NCBI GenBank assembly: GCA_025462645.1
Contig: JAOAPB010000101.1
Span: 1 to 64,000, forward strand
DNA: 64,000 bases
Direction of reading: 5' to 3'
Source of the DNA: Edaphobacter sp.
GTDB lineage: Bacteria > Acidobacteriota > Terriglobia > Terriglobales > Acidobacteriaceae
Shown: one piece after another, positions 51,121 through 60,260 of the stretch
How positions within the stretch are numbered: the stretch's first letter is position 1
Layout of the letters: the number at the start of each line of letters is the position of its first letter
Translations under genes and position numbers: made by a program
Notes under the pieces: generated by a model
What the model saw: the letters and a program-made list of their open reading frames with translations, nothing else
Databases searched by the model: none
What the model was told of the DNA's origin: nothing

Positions 51121-51341
51121 CAGGCAATTTAAGACTTAAGACGGGAGTAACGGTCGGGGTCGGAAAGCGGATTTCTCCGCTTCGGCGGCAAACGCGCCGC
51201 CTTCGGTCGAAATGACGTTTGGTGTGGGGGAGTGGGGAAGCGGGGAGTGAGATCGACGACAGTAAGAACAGACTGTGGCAAGAACAGACTGTGGCGAAGG
51301 ATGAGAACTAAAAAGAACTGCAACTAAGGTTTAATGGGCGG

Positions 51342-52919
51342 ATGCGAATGGGTGCTTTGTTCTCTGCGACGGTTTGCCGTAGAGTGTGCGGGGTTGTGTT
51401 GTTGATCGTGATTGGGTGCAAGGGGGCCAATGTGAGTTATGTGGTGCCGGAAGGGCCGATGCCGCCGAATACTGTGCTGCTCGCGAAGATGATGCGGGAG
51501 CTGTCGGCTACGCCGGGCTTTACGGATGCGCTGCTGGCACAGCTGGAGAAGAACGGGAAGCAGGGGCCGGCGTTGATGACTCCGGCGCTGATCAAGCGGC
51601 TGCGGGAGCTGATCCTGGGGAAGGACTGGCAGGGGCTGGACCGGTTTCCCGGGTGGACGATGCGGGCGATCAATCCCACGGTGAAGATCGCAGGCAAGGT
51701 GGTGGCGAAGGATAACGCTGTCGGCGATCTGGCGGCGCGGCATCCGGGGGCTCCTGCCGGGAGCGATTCGATGCGGGTTTCGTCGTCTGTCTCAACGGAG
51801 CAGATGAGGGAGTACATCGACCTTGGAGGCCACTCGCTGGAGAGGGCGGAGACGGTGGGCCTGGATGAGCCTTCGAATCTGCCGGGGTTCACGACTGAGG
51901 GGATTGTGAGTGAGCTTGGAGCCGGGGTGGTGCGGGGGGATGGGCCGAATCCAAGGCTTGCGCCGAGACATGCGGAGAGCCAGCGGATGGCGGATGCGCT
52001 GAACCGGCTGAGCATGAATGCTCTCGATGGCGCGGCTCCGATGACGGTTGTTGTCGAAGAGAGGAAGGCTGCGAGTCCGCAGGAACTGATGGAGGCGTTG
52101 ATGGCGACGGGGCACACGGTGGTGGTGTCGGATGCGCGATACTTCGCCAACTTCGGACACCTCCACTACAAGGGGCGGGAGGTGATGATGCCCTTCTGGG
52201 TGGACTCGCAGATTGCGATTCCGGGGACGAGGCAGGGAGTCTTTGGGCCGGCGCGCTCGCTGCTGGTTCCGGTGAGCCATGCGGAGTATGAGTGGGAGAT
52301 TCGTGGGCCGAAGGTGAATGCGGATGTGAGCTACTACTTCGGGATCGACGGCAAGGCGGAGTTTCGCACGATGGATACGCTGGACCAGACGTGGGTGCTG
52401 GGACGGCACGCGCATGAGTATCGCGATGCAGACGCGGTGGAGGTGACGCGGCTGGTAGGGAGGATGGTGATCGCGTATGCGCATCAGCATGTGGCTCGGC
52501 CAGAGCTGCCGTTTGGCGGGTACTATCCGCTGGGTGTGTGCCAGGACGGGATTGCGGCGATTGAGAAGAAGATGACGGGGAGGGCGACGCTGTTTCCGAA
52601 TACGGCGGAGAGCTCGCTGTTCGATGATCCCCGCGATGCGGAGATCAATGCGCTGATCGCGGCGATTCCGAAGGACAGGAGTGGCGGCGCGCCGGAGCCG
52701 GAGAGAATATTCGGATCGCTGCCGACTACGGACTTCCATGCGATCACGATTCCCGGCTTTGCCGCCGATCTGGTTGCGGTGCACGCGGCATGGCAGGATG
52801 GATCGCTGGAGCGGACTCCGTCGTGGATAAGAAGGCTGACCTGGCGCGTGATCACAGCGGCGAGTGTCGTGCTGCTGGTGGGGATTGTTGTGTGGTGGCG
52901 CAGACGAACGAACCAATGA
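51342..52919 (+). CDS. Membrane-anchored protein of unknown function
   Basis: The 525-residue product starts with a hydrophobic segment ending in cysteine (VCGVVLLIVIGCKGA, about 15-29), possibly a lipoprotein or signal-anchor end. It closes with a strong membrane helix flanked by basic residues (RRLTWRVITAASVVLLVGIV, then VWWRRRTNQ, about 496-525). Between them lies a large soluble part facing the periplasm. It includes PWSG-poor, Asp/Gly-rich stretches, VPVSHAEYEWEIRGPKVNAD near 306-325 and VSYYFGIDGKAEFRTMD, and a late PELPFGGYYPLGVCQDGIA. I do not recognise a family and cannot suggest a function. Alternative starts at 51342 or 51348 give nearly the same protein. Confidence 0.6.
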   Translation: MRMGALFSATVCRRVCGVVLLIVIGCKGANVSYVVPEGPMPPNTVLLAKMMRELSATPGFTDALLAQLEKNGKQGPALMTPALIKRLRELILGKDWQGLDRFPGWTMRAINPTVKIAGKVVAKDNAVGDLAARHPGAPAGSDSMRVSSSVSTEQMREYIDLGGHSLERAETVGLDEPSNLPGFTTEGIVSELGAGVVRGDGPNPRLAPRHAESQRMADALNRLSMNALDGAAPMTVVVEERKAASPQELMEALMATGHTVVVSDARYFANFGHLHYKGREVMMPFWVDSQIAIPGTRQGVFGPARSLLVPVSHAEYEWEIRGPKVNADVSYYFGIDGKAEFRTMDTLDQTWVLGRHAHEYRDADAVEVTRLVGRMVIAYAHQHVARPELPFGGYYPLGVCQDGIAAIEKKMTGRATLFPNTAESSLFDDPRDAEINALIAAIPKDRSGGAPEPERIFGSLPTTDFHAITIPGFAADLVAVHAAWQDGSLERTPSWIRRLTWRVITAASVVLLVGIVVWWRRRTNQ

Positions 52920-52993
52920 GGGCTGCAATGCACTATTCGTGATGCAACCGATAGATATGCTCGATGCCTCTTAGAGGAGAGGGAGGATATTCC

Positions 52994-53308
52994 ATGGCAA
53001 CGAAGAAGGCAGCGAAGAAGGCAGCATCGAAGTCCACCAAGAAGGCAGCATCGAAGAAGACGGCAACGAAGAAGTCTCCAGCGAAGAAGAGCGCGAGTAA
53101 GAAGACAGCCGCGAAGAAGTCGAGTTCGGGACGGAAGTACAGTCCGTCAGCGGGCAAGAATGTCGAGCGCGAGATGAAGGAGATGAAGCAGGGCAAGCTG
53201 AAGAGTGGACGCAGCGGCAAGAAGGTGACGAATCCGAAGCAGGCGATTGCGATTGGATTGTCCGAGGCTCGCAAGGCAGGGAAGAAGGTGCCGCCGCCGA
53301 AGAAGTAG
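52994..53308 (+). CDS. Lysine-rich histone H1-like protein with DUF6496-type tail
   Basis: GGAGG seven bases before ATG 52994 sets the start, giving 104 residues. Residues 1-46 are repeated AAKK, ASKK, ATKK and SPAKK units, the pattern of histone H1-like and Hc1-like DNA-binding tails. Residues 46-104 (GRKYSPSAGKNVEREMKEMK onward) match the DUF6496 type found in small DNA-associated proteins of soil bacteria. The protein is highly basic and probably binds the nucleoid. A longer frame from 52964 exists but its first ten residues are not family-like. It is downstream of the unknown membrane protein gene. Confidence 0.75.
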   Translation: MATKKAAKKAASKSTKKAASKKTATKKSPAKKSASKKTAAKKSSSGRKYSPSAGKNVEREMKEMKQGKLKSGRSGKKVTNPKQAIAIGLSEARKAGKKVPPPKK

Positions 53309-53334
53309 AGGCTCAGGGCGGCGGCGGGGAGAGG

Positions 53335-53661
53335 CTACTTCTTGTCGGAGCTCGAGGTCGTCGTCGCTGGGGCTGGTGAGGCAGCCGGAGTGCTCGCGGC
53401 AGGAGCAGCGCTGCTTGAATCGGACGATTTACTGGTTGAGTCGGTCGAGGTGCTCTTGCCATCGCTTGCGGACTTCGGCTTGGCGTTGCCATAGCCGTCG
53501 GCGAACCAGCCTCCGCCCTTGAAGCTGATGGCGGGAGCGGAGAGGACGCGCTCGAGATGTCCGCCGCAGTGGGGGCAGATAGTGATCTCGGGGTCGGAGA
53601 ACTTCTGGATCTTTTCGGTGCGCTTGTGACAGGCAGTGCATTCGTATTCGTAGAGCGGCAT
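53335..53661 (-). CDS. FmdB-family zinc-ribbon protein
   Basis: The 108-residue protein starts MPLYEYECTACHKRTEKIQK, the FmdB signature, with the second cysteine pair in CPHCGG near 34-39, together binding one zinc. ERVLSAPAISFKGGGWFADG follows as the usual family middle. Residues 60-108 are a Ser/Thr/Ala/Pro-rich tail of low complexity, long for the family. FmdB was named from formamide utilisation, but most members have no proven role and occur widely as small regulators. It is convergent with the histone-like gene. Confidence 0.85.
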   Translation of the reverse strand: MPLYEYECTACHKRTEKIQKFSDPEITICPHCGGHLERVLSAPAISFKGGGWFADGYGNAKPKSASDGKSTSTDSTSKSSDSSSAAPAASTPAASPAPATTTSSSDKK

Positions 53662-53713
53662 TTGTTTGTTTCCTTGTTTCTATTAGAGTATCGCGGCTGG
53701 GGCTTAGGCTCAG

Positions 53714-53747
53714 AACCCGCCGTATCGCTGACGCGAGACGACGGGTT
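53714..53747 (-). terminator. Possible terminator of serA
   Basis: AACCCG (53714-53719) and CGGGTT (53742-53747), extended inward by CGT/ACG after one mismatch, form a hairpin with a 14-base loop, 32 bases beyond the serA stop. The minus-strand tail (CTGAG) is not T-rich, so support is weak. Confidence 0.3.
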
Positions 53748-53778
53748 TAACGTTGCTGAGATTCGACGGGTGAAGCAA

Positions 53779-55386
53779 CTAGAGTTTGCCGAGTTCGATG
53801 AGGCGGACGCTGGCGATGGCTTCGACCTTGCGGAGAGCTTCGACGGCGGCGTTGGCGGAGGAGCCGTTGGCGACGTCGATCTGCACGACAGCGAGGGCCT
53901 GGCCCTGTGGGACGCGCTGAGAGCGGATGGAACGACCGAGGGCGAAGTTGGCGATGTTGACGGAGTGGTCGCCGAGGATCGTTCCGATGCGGCCGACTAC
54001 GCCGGGGACGTCGTGGTTGCGAATGGCGACCAGAGTTCCGGTGAGCGGGGCTTCGATGTCGATGCCATCGTAGGTGAGCAGGCGGGGTGAGGTGCCGTGG
54101 AGGACCGTGGCGGAGGCAGATGCGTCGCCGTCAGAGGAGTGGAGGACGATCTTCAGGACGGAGCCTGCGCCTCCGGTGGTGAACTCCTTCTTGTCTTCCT
54201 GGATGCGGATGCCGCGTTCCTGGGCGATGGCTGCTGCGTTGATGCGGTTGACGGCCTCGGAGTCCGCCAAGATACCGGCTATGGCGGCGTTGCGGATGAG
54301 GTCGGTTTTGCCGGAGGCGATGCGGCCGCTGTAGGTCATCTGGATGTTTTCGAGGTTGCCGGGGGTGGCGTGAGAGAGGAAGTGGCCGAGGCGCTCGGCC
54401 ATCTCGATGTAGGGGGCGACCTCGATGTACTCCTCGTGGGAGAGCGAGGGGAGGTTGACGGCGTTCTGGACTACGCCGAGCTTGAGGTAGTCGCGGACCT
54501 GCATGGCGAGCTGGATGCCGATGGCCTCCTGCGCTTCGTCGGTGGCTCCGGCGATGTGCGGGGAGAGGATGACGTTGTCGAGATTGTGGAAGACGGACTC
54601 TTTGAGCGGCTCCTGGTGGAAGACGTCGAGGGCGGCTCCTGCTACCTTGCCGGACTTGAGGGCTTCGGCGAGGGCCTCTTCGACGATGAGCTCGCCGCGG
54701 GCGCAGTTGATGATGCGGACGCCCTTCTTCATGATGGCAAGCGAGGTGGCGTTGATGAGGCCTTCGGTCTGGGTGGTGAGGCCGACGTGGAGGGTGAGGT
54801 AGTCGGACTCCTTGAAGATATCGTCGATGGGGACGAGGGTGACGTCGTTCTCGCGGGCGATGACGGGCGCGATGAAGGGATCGTAGCCGATGAGCTCCAT
54901 GCCGAAGGCGCGGGCGCGGCGAGCGACCTCGAGGCCGATGCGTCCGAGGCCGACGATGCCGAGGGTCTTGCCGCGGAGCTCCTGGCCCTGGAGGGACTTC
55001 TTCTCCCACTTGCCCTGATGCATCGTCGCATTCGCTCGCGGAATTGCCCGGCCCATGGAGATCATGAGGCCGAGGGTGAGCTCGGCGACGGCGACGGCGT
55101 TGGCGCCGGGGGTGTTCATGACGACGATGCCCTGGCGGGTGGCGGCGTCGGTGTCGATGTTGTCGACGCCTACGCCTGCGCGGCCGATGACGCGGAGTTT
55201 GGGCGCGGACTCGAGGAGCTTGGCGTCGGCCTGGACGGCGGAGCGGACGACGAGGGCGTCGGCGTCGGCCAGCTCGGCGGCTAGGCCGTTCTTAATCTGA
55301 TCGGGGGTGACTACGTTCCAGCCCGGCTCCTGCTGGAAGACGGCTAGGGTGGCGGGCGAGACTTTTTCTGCGAGGACGATCTTCAA
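53779..55386 (-). CDS. serA: D-3-phosphoglycerate dehydrogenase, type 1 (long form)
   Basis: The start is TTG at 55386 ([15 protein letters not shown]), with GAGG five bases upstream; the frame continues to 55887 but overlaps an antisense gene and is not family-like. The 535-residue enzyme has the NAD fold [20 protein letters not shown] near 148-167, [18 protein letters not shown] with the catalytic Arg near 230-247, and HxxGAT-like [15 protein letters not shown] near 280. The long form adds an ASB domain (about 315-455) and a C-terminal ACT domain ([20 protein letters not shown]) for serine feedback. It starts serine synthesis from 3-phosphoglycerate. The class V aminotransferase gene at the window's end could be the next step, but is 7 kb away. 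Confidence 0.93.
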   Translation of the reverse strand: MKIVLAEKVSPATLAVFQQEPGWNVVTPDQIKNGLAAELADADALVVRSAVQADAKLLESAPKLRVIGRAGVGVDNIDTDAATRQGIVVMNTPGANAVAVAELTLGLMISMGRAIPRANATMHQGKWEKKSLQGQELRGKTLGIVGLGRIGLEVARRARAFGMELIGYDPFIAPVIARENDVTLVPIDDIFKESDYLTLHVGLTTQTEGLINATSLAIMKKGVRIINCARGELIVEEALAEALKSGKVAGAALDVFHQEPLKESVFHNLDNVILSPHIAGATDEAQEAIGIQLAMQVRDYLKLGVVQNAVNLPSLSHEEYIEVAPYIEMAERLGHFLSHATPGNLENIQMTYSGRIASGKTDLIRNAAIAGILADSEAVNRINAAAIAQERGIRIQEDKKEFTTGGAGSVLKIVLHSSDGDASASATVLHGTSPRLLTYDGIDIEAPLTGTLVAIRNHDVPGVVGRIGTILGDHSVNIANFALGRSIRSQRVPQGQALAVVQIDVANGSSANAAVEALRKVEAIASVRLIELGKL

Positions 55387-55576
55387 AGGAACCTCAATGA
55401 TTCGACATTGGTTTACTGCGGTTATCGTCAGTGGCTTCTGCGCTTCCTGCAGGAGCCGCCAAGAGTTCAGTTGCCGTCGGCATCCCGGCAAGTCGTGTAA
55501 AAGTTCTGGACCTAGATCCCGTTCGTGGTGGCTTTGAACGGGAGCCTTTTGATCCTCTGTTTCTATTTTATGGTGT

Positions 55577-56581
55577 TCACTTGTGTTTGGCGGGGTGGTT
55601 GGTCTCGATTGCGAGATCTTCGGCGACGTTGGGGTCGTATTCCTGGAGCTCGGCGAGGAGGCCGGCGTCGGAGAGATCGAGGGGTTTTGAGTTCTCCCAG
55701 TCGTGACGGAGGGTCTGGTGGATGCGTTTGACGATGTGGTCGTCGTCGACTTCGATGGCGAGCTCGCGGCGGCTGTCGAAGCTGCCGGGGGCGAGGTTGA
55801 TGGAGCCGATGATGGCGCGGGCGTCGTCCGCGAAGAGGAGCTTGGCGTGAAGCTTGATGTGCCGGAGCTTGTGAATCTTGATGCCAAGGTCCTGGAGGAT
55901 GCGGAGGCCGCTGACTCCTTCGATGAGCTTGTCTCTCTTGAGCTTGTGCGGGGGGCGAGCCATGATGTGGATCTGGACGCCGCGGCAGTGGGCGCGGACG
56001 AGGTGCTCGATGATGGTGGGGTCCTGGTAGCGCTCGTTCTGGAGCCAGAGGGAGTGTTTGGCTCCGTCGATGAGCTGGCCCAGGCGCTGGCGGCCGTTGC
56101 CGATGCACCAGATGAGGTGGGAGTGGGCGCCGGGGGTGAAGGGGGTGCGGTGCCAGTCGGCCTCGAAGCACTCGATGACCTCCGCTACCTCGTGCCGATG
56201 GGAGGTGACGACGGCGTAGTCGCGGGTGGTGGTGAGGTTCTCGGTCTGCCAGTTGAGGGACTCGACGAAGGCCCATTGATCGTCGAGGACCATGGACTTC
56301 TCGTGGGTGAGATCGAAACAGGGGTTGCTATCGATGACCTCTATTCCCGCTTCGGTCAAGGCCTTGCGCGATTCGGCGTTTTCCTTTTCGCCGGAGCGCC
56401 GCTCGGGATTGAGCATGACGCGCACCTTTACCCCGCGCTTGTGAGCCGTGACTATCGCCTGGAGGAGGGTGGGGTCGGAGAAGACGAACATCTTTACGCG
56501 GATGGACTGCGTGGCGCGATGGATAGCGTCCAAGATGGGTTGAGCAGAGTCGTCGGGTAGAACGATTACGGAGCGGGACAT
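55577..56581 (-). CDS. Phospholipase D-family protein (cardiolipin synthase-like)
   Basis: The 334-residue protein has two HKD-type motifs: HEKSMVLDDQWAFVESLNW near 108-126 and HAKLLFADDARAIIGSINL near 248-266, each with HxKxxxxD followed by the expected GS/ES-N residues. It has no membrane segment or signal peptide, unlike classical cardiolipin synthase, and is shorter. The N-terminal ILDAIHRATQSIRVKMFVFS corresponds to the fold's first strand. It probably makes or breaks phosphodiester bonds of lipids or nucleic acids; substrate unknown. It is divergent from the glycosyltransferase gene. Confidence 0.85.
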   Translation of the reverse strand: MSRSVIVLPDDSAQPILDAIHRATQSIRVKMFVFSDPTLLQAIVTAHKRGVKVRVMLNPERRSGEKENAESRKALTEAGIEVIDSNPCFDLTHEKSMVLDDQWAFVESLNWQTENLTTTRDYAVVTSHRHEVAEVIECFEADWHRTPFTPGAHSHLIWCIGNGRQRLGQLIDGAKHSLWLQNERYQDPTIIEHLVRAHCRGVQIHIMARPPHKLKRDKLIEGVSGLRILQDLGIKIHKLRHIKLHAKLLFADDARAIIGSINLAPGSFDSRRELAIEVDDDHIVKRIHQTLRHDWENSKPLDLSDAGLLAELQEYDPNVAEDLAIETNHPAKHK

Positions 56582-56909
56582 GGGGTTCCCTCGATTGCTT
56601 CGCTTACGGGCTGGATTGTTTTTACAGGGTGAGTTGGGCTGGTGACAAGTTATGGGTATGGGTCAGGCGATCCCGTGCGAGGACTGAGAGGCGACTTTCA
56701 GGCATTTCCATTAGCAAATACTTGATTGACCTCCACTGCGTATTGACTGCAGGCGGGTTACGGAGGTGTGTCGACCGAGTCTGGCACCTGCGGAATAAAC
56801 CATGATCCTGGGGGGTTCTTTAAGGCATGACGGTTTCGTCACTGAGCGTCGGGCTGAGGAGTTCGTTTGAGCTAGATGCCCAGGACATTCCTATGAACAA
56901 AGGAGAGAT
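56582..56909. other. Intergenic region with no supported gene
   Basis: This 328-base gap lies between the divergent PLD-type and glycosyltransferase genes and must hold both promoters. TTGACC and TTGACT hexamers occur near 56732-56750 but without a convincing -10 at the right distance. AAAGGAGAG lies just before the glycosyltransferase ATG. No repeat, hairpin or RNA gene was recognised. Confidence 0.5.
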
Positions 56910-58217
56910 ATGAAAATTGGCTTTGTAAGTTTGCCCCTGACAGGGCATCTGAATCCCATGACGGCGCTTGCACGCAAGCTGGAATCGCGTGGAGACGAAG
57001 TGGTGTTTATCGGTGTTCCGGATGCCGAACCGGCCGTTCGCGCAGCAAATCTGAACTTCGTACCCTTTGGCGAGAAGGCTTATCCGGCAGGTTCCGTAGC
57101 CAAAGACTGGGGTCCGGTCGCGAAGCTGCACGGCGAAGAGGTAGTGCGGTATTCGTGCCGGGAGATATCGCCACGCCTCCTCGAAGTGGCGTTGGAGCAT
57201 CTGCCGGAAAAGCTGGCAGAGACGGGCGTCGAGGCGCTGGTCATCGACACCATCCATACCTTCGTTGAGCTTGTACCCATGAGCATGGGTATCCCTTACG
57301 TTCACATCTGGAATATTCTCCACATCGATCTCTCCGGAGCAACTCCAGCCTGCCTTTTTAGTTCTCCGCACGAGACCACCCCGGAGGCTCTCGCCAGAAA
57401 CCTCGAAGGATTGAAGACGACCGGCGAGATCTTTGCGCCGATTGTGGCAGTTGCAAAGCCCTATGCGGAGAAGATGGGATTGCAGATCGATTGGAATGAC
57501 CCTACCGCGACTACTTCCAAATTAGCTGTCATCACGCAGACACCCAGGGAGTTTGATTTTCCAGGCTCCCCGTGGCCTGCCCACTTTCACTACGCAGGTC
57601 CCTTGCATGACAACGAAGGCCGAGAGCCAGTGCCTTTTCCATGGGATAAATTGACTGACAAGCCTCTGGTTTACGCTTCCCTGGGCACACTGGTGAATGG
57701 CCTGGACCATGTGTACAAGACCATCCTTGGGGCGGTCGGGAGACTTCCAGGGATTCAAGCCGTGCTTTCGGTAGGCAAGAATGTCAACCCCGACGATCTG
57801 GGGCCAATCCCCTCTAACACGATCGTAGTCCGTTCGGCTCCTCAGATTGAACTGCTGAAGCGTGCAGCGCTTTGTATCACCCATGCCGGGTTGAATACAG
57901 CACTTGAGGCATTGGCTCAGGGAGTGCCCATGGTGGCGATCCCCATAGGATATGACCAACCGGGTGTCGCTGCCAGGATTGCGTATCACGGGGTGGGTGA
58001 ATTCATGGAAGTTCAGGATCTGACGGTAGAACATCTCTCAGAGCTGATTCAAAGCGTATTAGAGGATCCGGACTATCGGAGCAATGCCATTTACTTCCAA
58101 GAGGTGATTGAGGAGACTCGCGGACTGGATGTAGCTGCCGACGTGATTGAACGGGTGTTCGAAGAGTACCAGACGGAGAATTCAGCCAACGACGGTATCG
58201 AGTTTTCGCACGCCTGA
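56910..58217 (+). CDS. GT1-family (MGT/UGT-type) glycosyltransferase
   Basis: The 435-residue protein is a GT-B fold inverting glycosyltransferase. It starts IGFVSLPLTGHLNPMTALAR (3-22), with the His (TGHLNP) that acts as catalytic base in this family. The donor-binding C-terminal domain starts near 240 (PLVYASLGTLVNGLDHVYK) and has ITHAGLNTALEALAQGVPMV near 330-349 with GYDQPGVAARI following, the UDP-sugar signature. It resembles macrolide and zeaxanthin glycosyltransferases. The acceptor may be a carotenoid, sterol-like or phenolic compound. AAAGGAGAG precedes the ATG. It is a single gene followed by a hairpin. Confidence 0.88.
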   Translation: MKIGFVSLPLTGHLNPMTALARKLESRGDEVVFIGVPDAEPAVRAANLNFVPFGEKAYPAGSVAKDWGPVAKLHGEEVVRYSCREISPRLLEVALEHLPEKLAETGVEALVIDTIHTFVELVPMSMGIPYVHIWNILHIDLSGATPACLFSSPHETTPEALARNLEGLKTTGEIFAPIVAVAKPYAEKMGLQIDWNDPTATTSKLAVITQTPREFDFPGSPWPAHFHYAGPLHDNEGREPVPFPWDKLTDKPLVYASLGTLVNGLDHVYKTILGAVGRLPGIQAVLSVGKNVNPDDLGPIPSNTIVVRSAPQIELLKRAALCITHAGLNTALEALAQGVPMVAIPIGYDQPGVAARIAYHGVGEFMEVQDLTVEHLSELIQSVLEDPDYRSNAIYFQEVIEETRGLDVAADVIERVFEEYQTENSANDGIEFSHA

Positions 58218-58253
58218 GATGTATCTTTGCGCTTCTCGGTTCAATGTGTCATG

Positions 58254-58306
58254 CACTCCCTTTTGTACTGACTCTTTGCCAGCACAAAAGGGAGAGTTCT
58301 CCTCTT
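58254..58306 (+). terminator. Terminator between convergent glycosyltransferase and ABC genes
   Basis: CTCCCTTTTGT (58256-58266) and ACAAAAGGGAG (58284-58294) are perfect 11-bp complements around a 17-base loop. TTCTCCTCTTTT follows on the plus strand. It lies 38 bases after the glycosyltransferase stop. Confidence 0.65.
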
Positions 58307-60097
58307 TTATGTCGGCTCCTTATTGGAGCCAGAGTCGAATTGGGTGCGGTGGAGTTCGGCGTAGATGCCGTTGCGGGCGATGAGCTGGTCGTGGGTACCG
58401 TCTTCGGCGACTACGCCGCCGTCGATGACGATAATCTGATTGGCGTCCCGTATGGTGCTGAGCCGGTGCGCGATCGCGATGACGGTCTTGCCTTTCATGA
58501 GCTTTTCGAGGGCGTCGATGACGAGTTTTTCGGATTCGCTGTCAAGGGCGGCGGTGGGCTCGTCGAGGAGAAGGATGGGGCTGTTGCGGACCATGACGCG
58601 GGCGATACCGATGCGCTGGCGCTGGCCTCCGGAGAGGGTTGAGCCGCGTTCCCCGACGAGGGTGTCGTAGCCGAGGGGCATGCGGGAGATGAACTCGTCG
58701 GCGTTGGCGAGCTTCGCGGCGGCGATGACCTCCTCTTTTGTGGCCTGGGGACGACCGAAGGCGATATTTTCGAGGATGGTTCCGCGAAAGAGGATGGTTT
58801 CCTGGAGGACGTAGCCGATCTGGTCGCGCAAGGGCTTGAGCTTGTAGTCGCGGACGTTGTGGCCGTCGATCAGGACTTCGCCGGATTGCACGTCGTAGAA
58901 GCGAGGGAGGAGGCTGACTACGGTGGACTTTCCGCTGCCGGTGGGGCCGACGATGCCGACGAACTCGCCGGGCTTTATCGTGAAGGAGATGTCGGTGAGG
59001 ATGGGGATGGCGGGGTCGTAGCCGAAGGCCACATGCTGGAGCTCGATGGCGCCTTGCAGGGTGGTGGGTTCGAGGCCGTCGGGTTTTTCGGGGATGATGG
59101 TGTCGGTATCGAGGATCTCGCGGACACGCTCCGCACCCACGGCGACCTGCGCGATAGCGTTGGTGGTGGTGGCGAGATCTTTGACGGGCTTGAAGAAGCG
59201 GCTGAGGTAGGCGAGGTAGACGGTGAGAGAGCCGATGGTCATGGAGCCGGCGAGGATGAGGGCGGCTCCGCGCCAGAGCACAAGGGCAGTGCAGGCAGCG
59301 ACGGTGACCGTAACGACGGGCGAGAGGAGCGCCTTGACGCTGCGGGCCTTGAGCGCGGCGGCGACGGTGGCGTGGCTGACGACGGCGAGGAGATCTTCTT
59401 CGGTACGCTCCTGCCCGAAGGCTTTGACGACCTGCATGGATTCGAGGCCCTGCTGGACGACGGCGACGATCTGAGCCTGATCTCTGCGGACCTCTTTGGT
59501 TGCGGTCTTGACGGACTTCTTGAAGCGGGAGACGAAGAGGAGAAGGAAGGGCGTGACGGCGAGGGCGATGAGAGTGAAGTCCCAGTTGAGCCAGAACATG
59601 AGGCCGAGCATGCAGACGATGGTGAGCATGTCCACGAGGATGCTGAGGGTGGAGGAGGAGGCAAAGCCCTGGATGGTCTGGATGTCGGTGGTGAGGGTGC
59701 TGAGGATGGTGCCGGTCTGATGGGTGTTGTAGTAGCCGAGCGAGAGGCGCTGGAGATGGCTGTACATGCGCATGCGCAGATCGTGGGCGACCCACTGGCC
59801 GACGCTCTCGGTGTAGTAGTTGTCGATGTAGGAGGCGATGGCGCCCAGGGTGGAGATGAAGACATAGAGCAGCGCGGCTACGGCGGCAACCTGAAGTCTT
59901 GAGCCGCTCTCCAGTACAGGGCCGAGGAGATGATGCAGCCAGGGCGCCATCTTGTGGTTGCCGACGACGTTATCGAGGATGATCTTGAGCGGCCAGGGGG
60001 TGGCGAGGCTCATGATGGTCTCGATCAGCATGGCCAGAAGGATGATGACCAGGGTGCCACGATAGGGCCGGATTAGAGCGCCGATGAAACGCAACAT
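58307..60097 (-). CDS. ABC exporter, fused membrane and ATPase domains (MsbA-like)
   Basis: The 596-residue half-transporter has a six-helix membrane domain (about 1-320; for example LVIILLAMLIETIMSLATPW, VAAVAALLYVFISTLGAIAS and LTIVCMLGLMFWLNW) and an ATPase domain (about 340-590). The latter carries Walker A VGPTGSGKSTV, Q-loop LQETILFRGTI, signature LSGGQRQRIGIARVMV, Walker B ILLLDEPTAALD and IAHRLST. It works as a homodimer and exports a lipid or drug-like molecule. The TLSGG plus GERGSTLSGGQ pattern fits the MsbA/LmrA group. Nothing nearby names the cargo, though it lies beside a lipid-type glycosyltransferase. Confidence 0.9.
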   Translation of the reverse strand: MLRFIGALIRPYRGTLVIILLAMLIETIMSLATPWPLKIILDNVVGNHKMAPWLHHLLGPVLESGSRLQVAAVAALLYVFISTLGAIASYIDNYYTESVGQWVAHDLRMRMYSHLQRLSLGYYNTHQTGTILSTLTTDIQTIQGFASSSTLSILVDMLTIVCMLGLMFWLNWDFTLIALAVTPFLLLFVSRFKKSVKTATKEVRRDQAQIVAVVQQGLESMQVVKAFGQERTEEDLLAVVSHATVAAALKARSVKALLSPVVTVTVAACTALVLWRGAALILAGSMTIGSLTVYLAYLSRFFKPVKDLATTTNAIAQVAVGAERVREILDTDTIIPEKPDGLEPTTLQGAIELQHVAFGYDPAIPILTDISFTIKPGEFVGIVGPTGSGKSTVVSLLPRFYDVQSGEVLIDGHNVRDYKLKPLRDQIGYVLQETILFRGTILENIAFGRPQATKEEVIAAAKLANADEFISRMPLGYDTLVGERGSTLSGGQRQRIGIARVMVRNSPILLLDEPTAALDSESEKLVIDALEKLMKGKTVIAIAHRLSTIRDANQIIVIDGGVVAEDGTHDQLIARNGIYAELHRTQFDSGSNKEPT

Positions 60098-60260
60098 GGA
60101 TTCGTCCCCGCACCGCGAAGTTTCGCCATGGGGTTCTTCGGTGGACGGCTCTGCACTGCTGAAGAGAGTTGCTTTCAGGCAGATTGCGATTCAACCGAAG
60201 AGTCTATGGAGTGTCCCATATTAGCGGAATCGATTTGTGTTTCCAGAGAGACTTGTGCGC

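Noticed and set aside
54097..55284. 395-codon frame antisense to serA
   Set aside because: Same composition effect as the frame opposite mfd; serA is unmistakable on the other strand.
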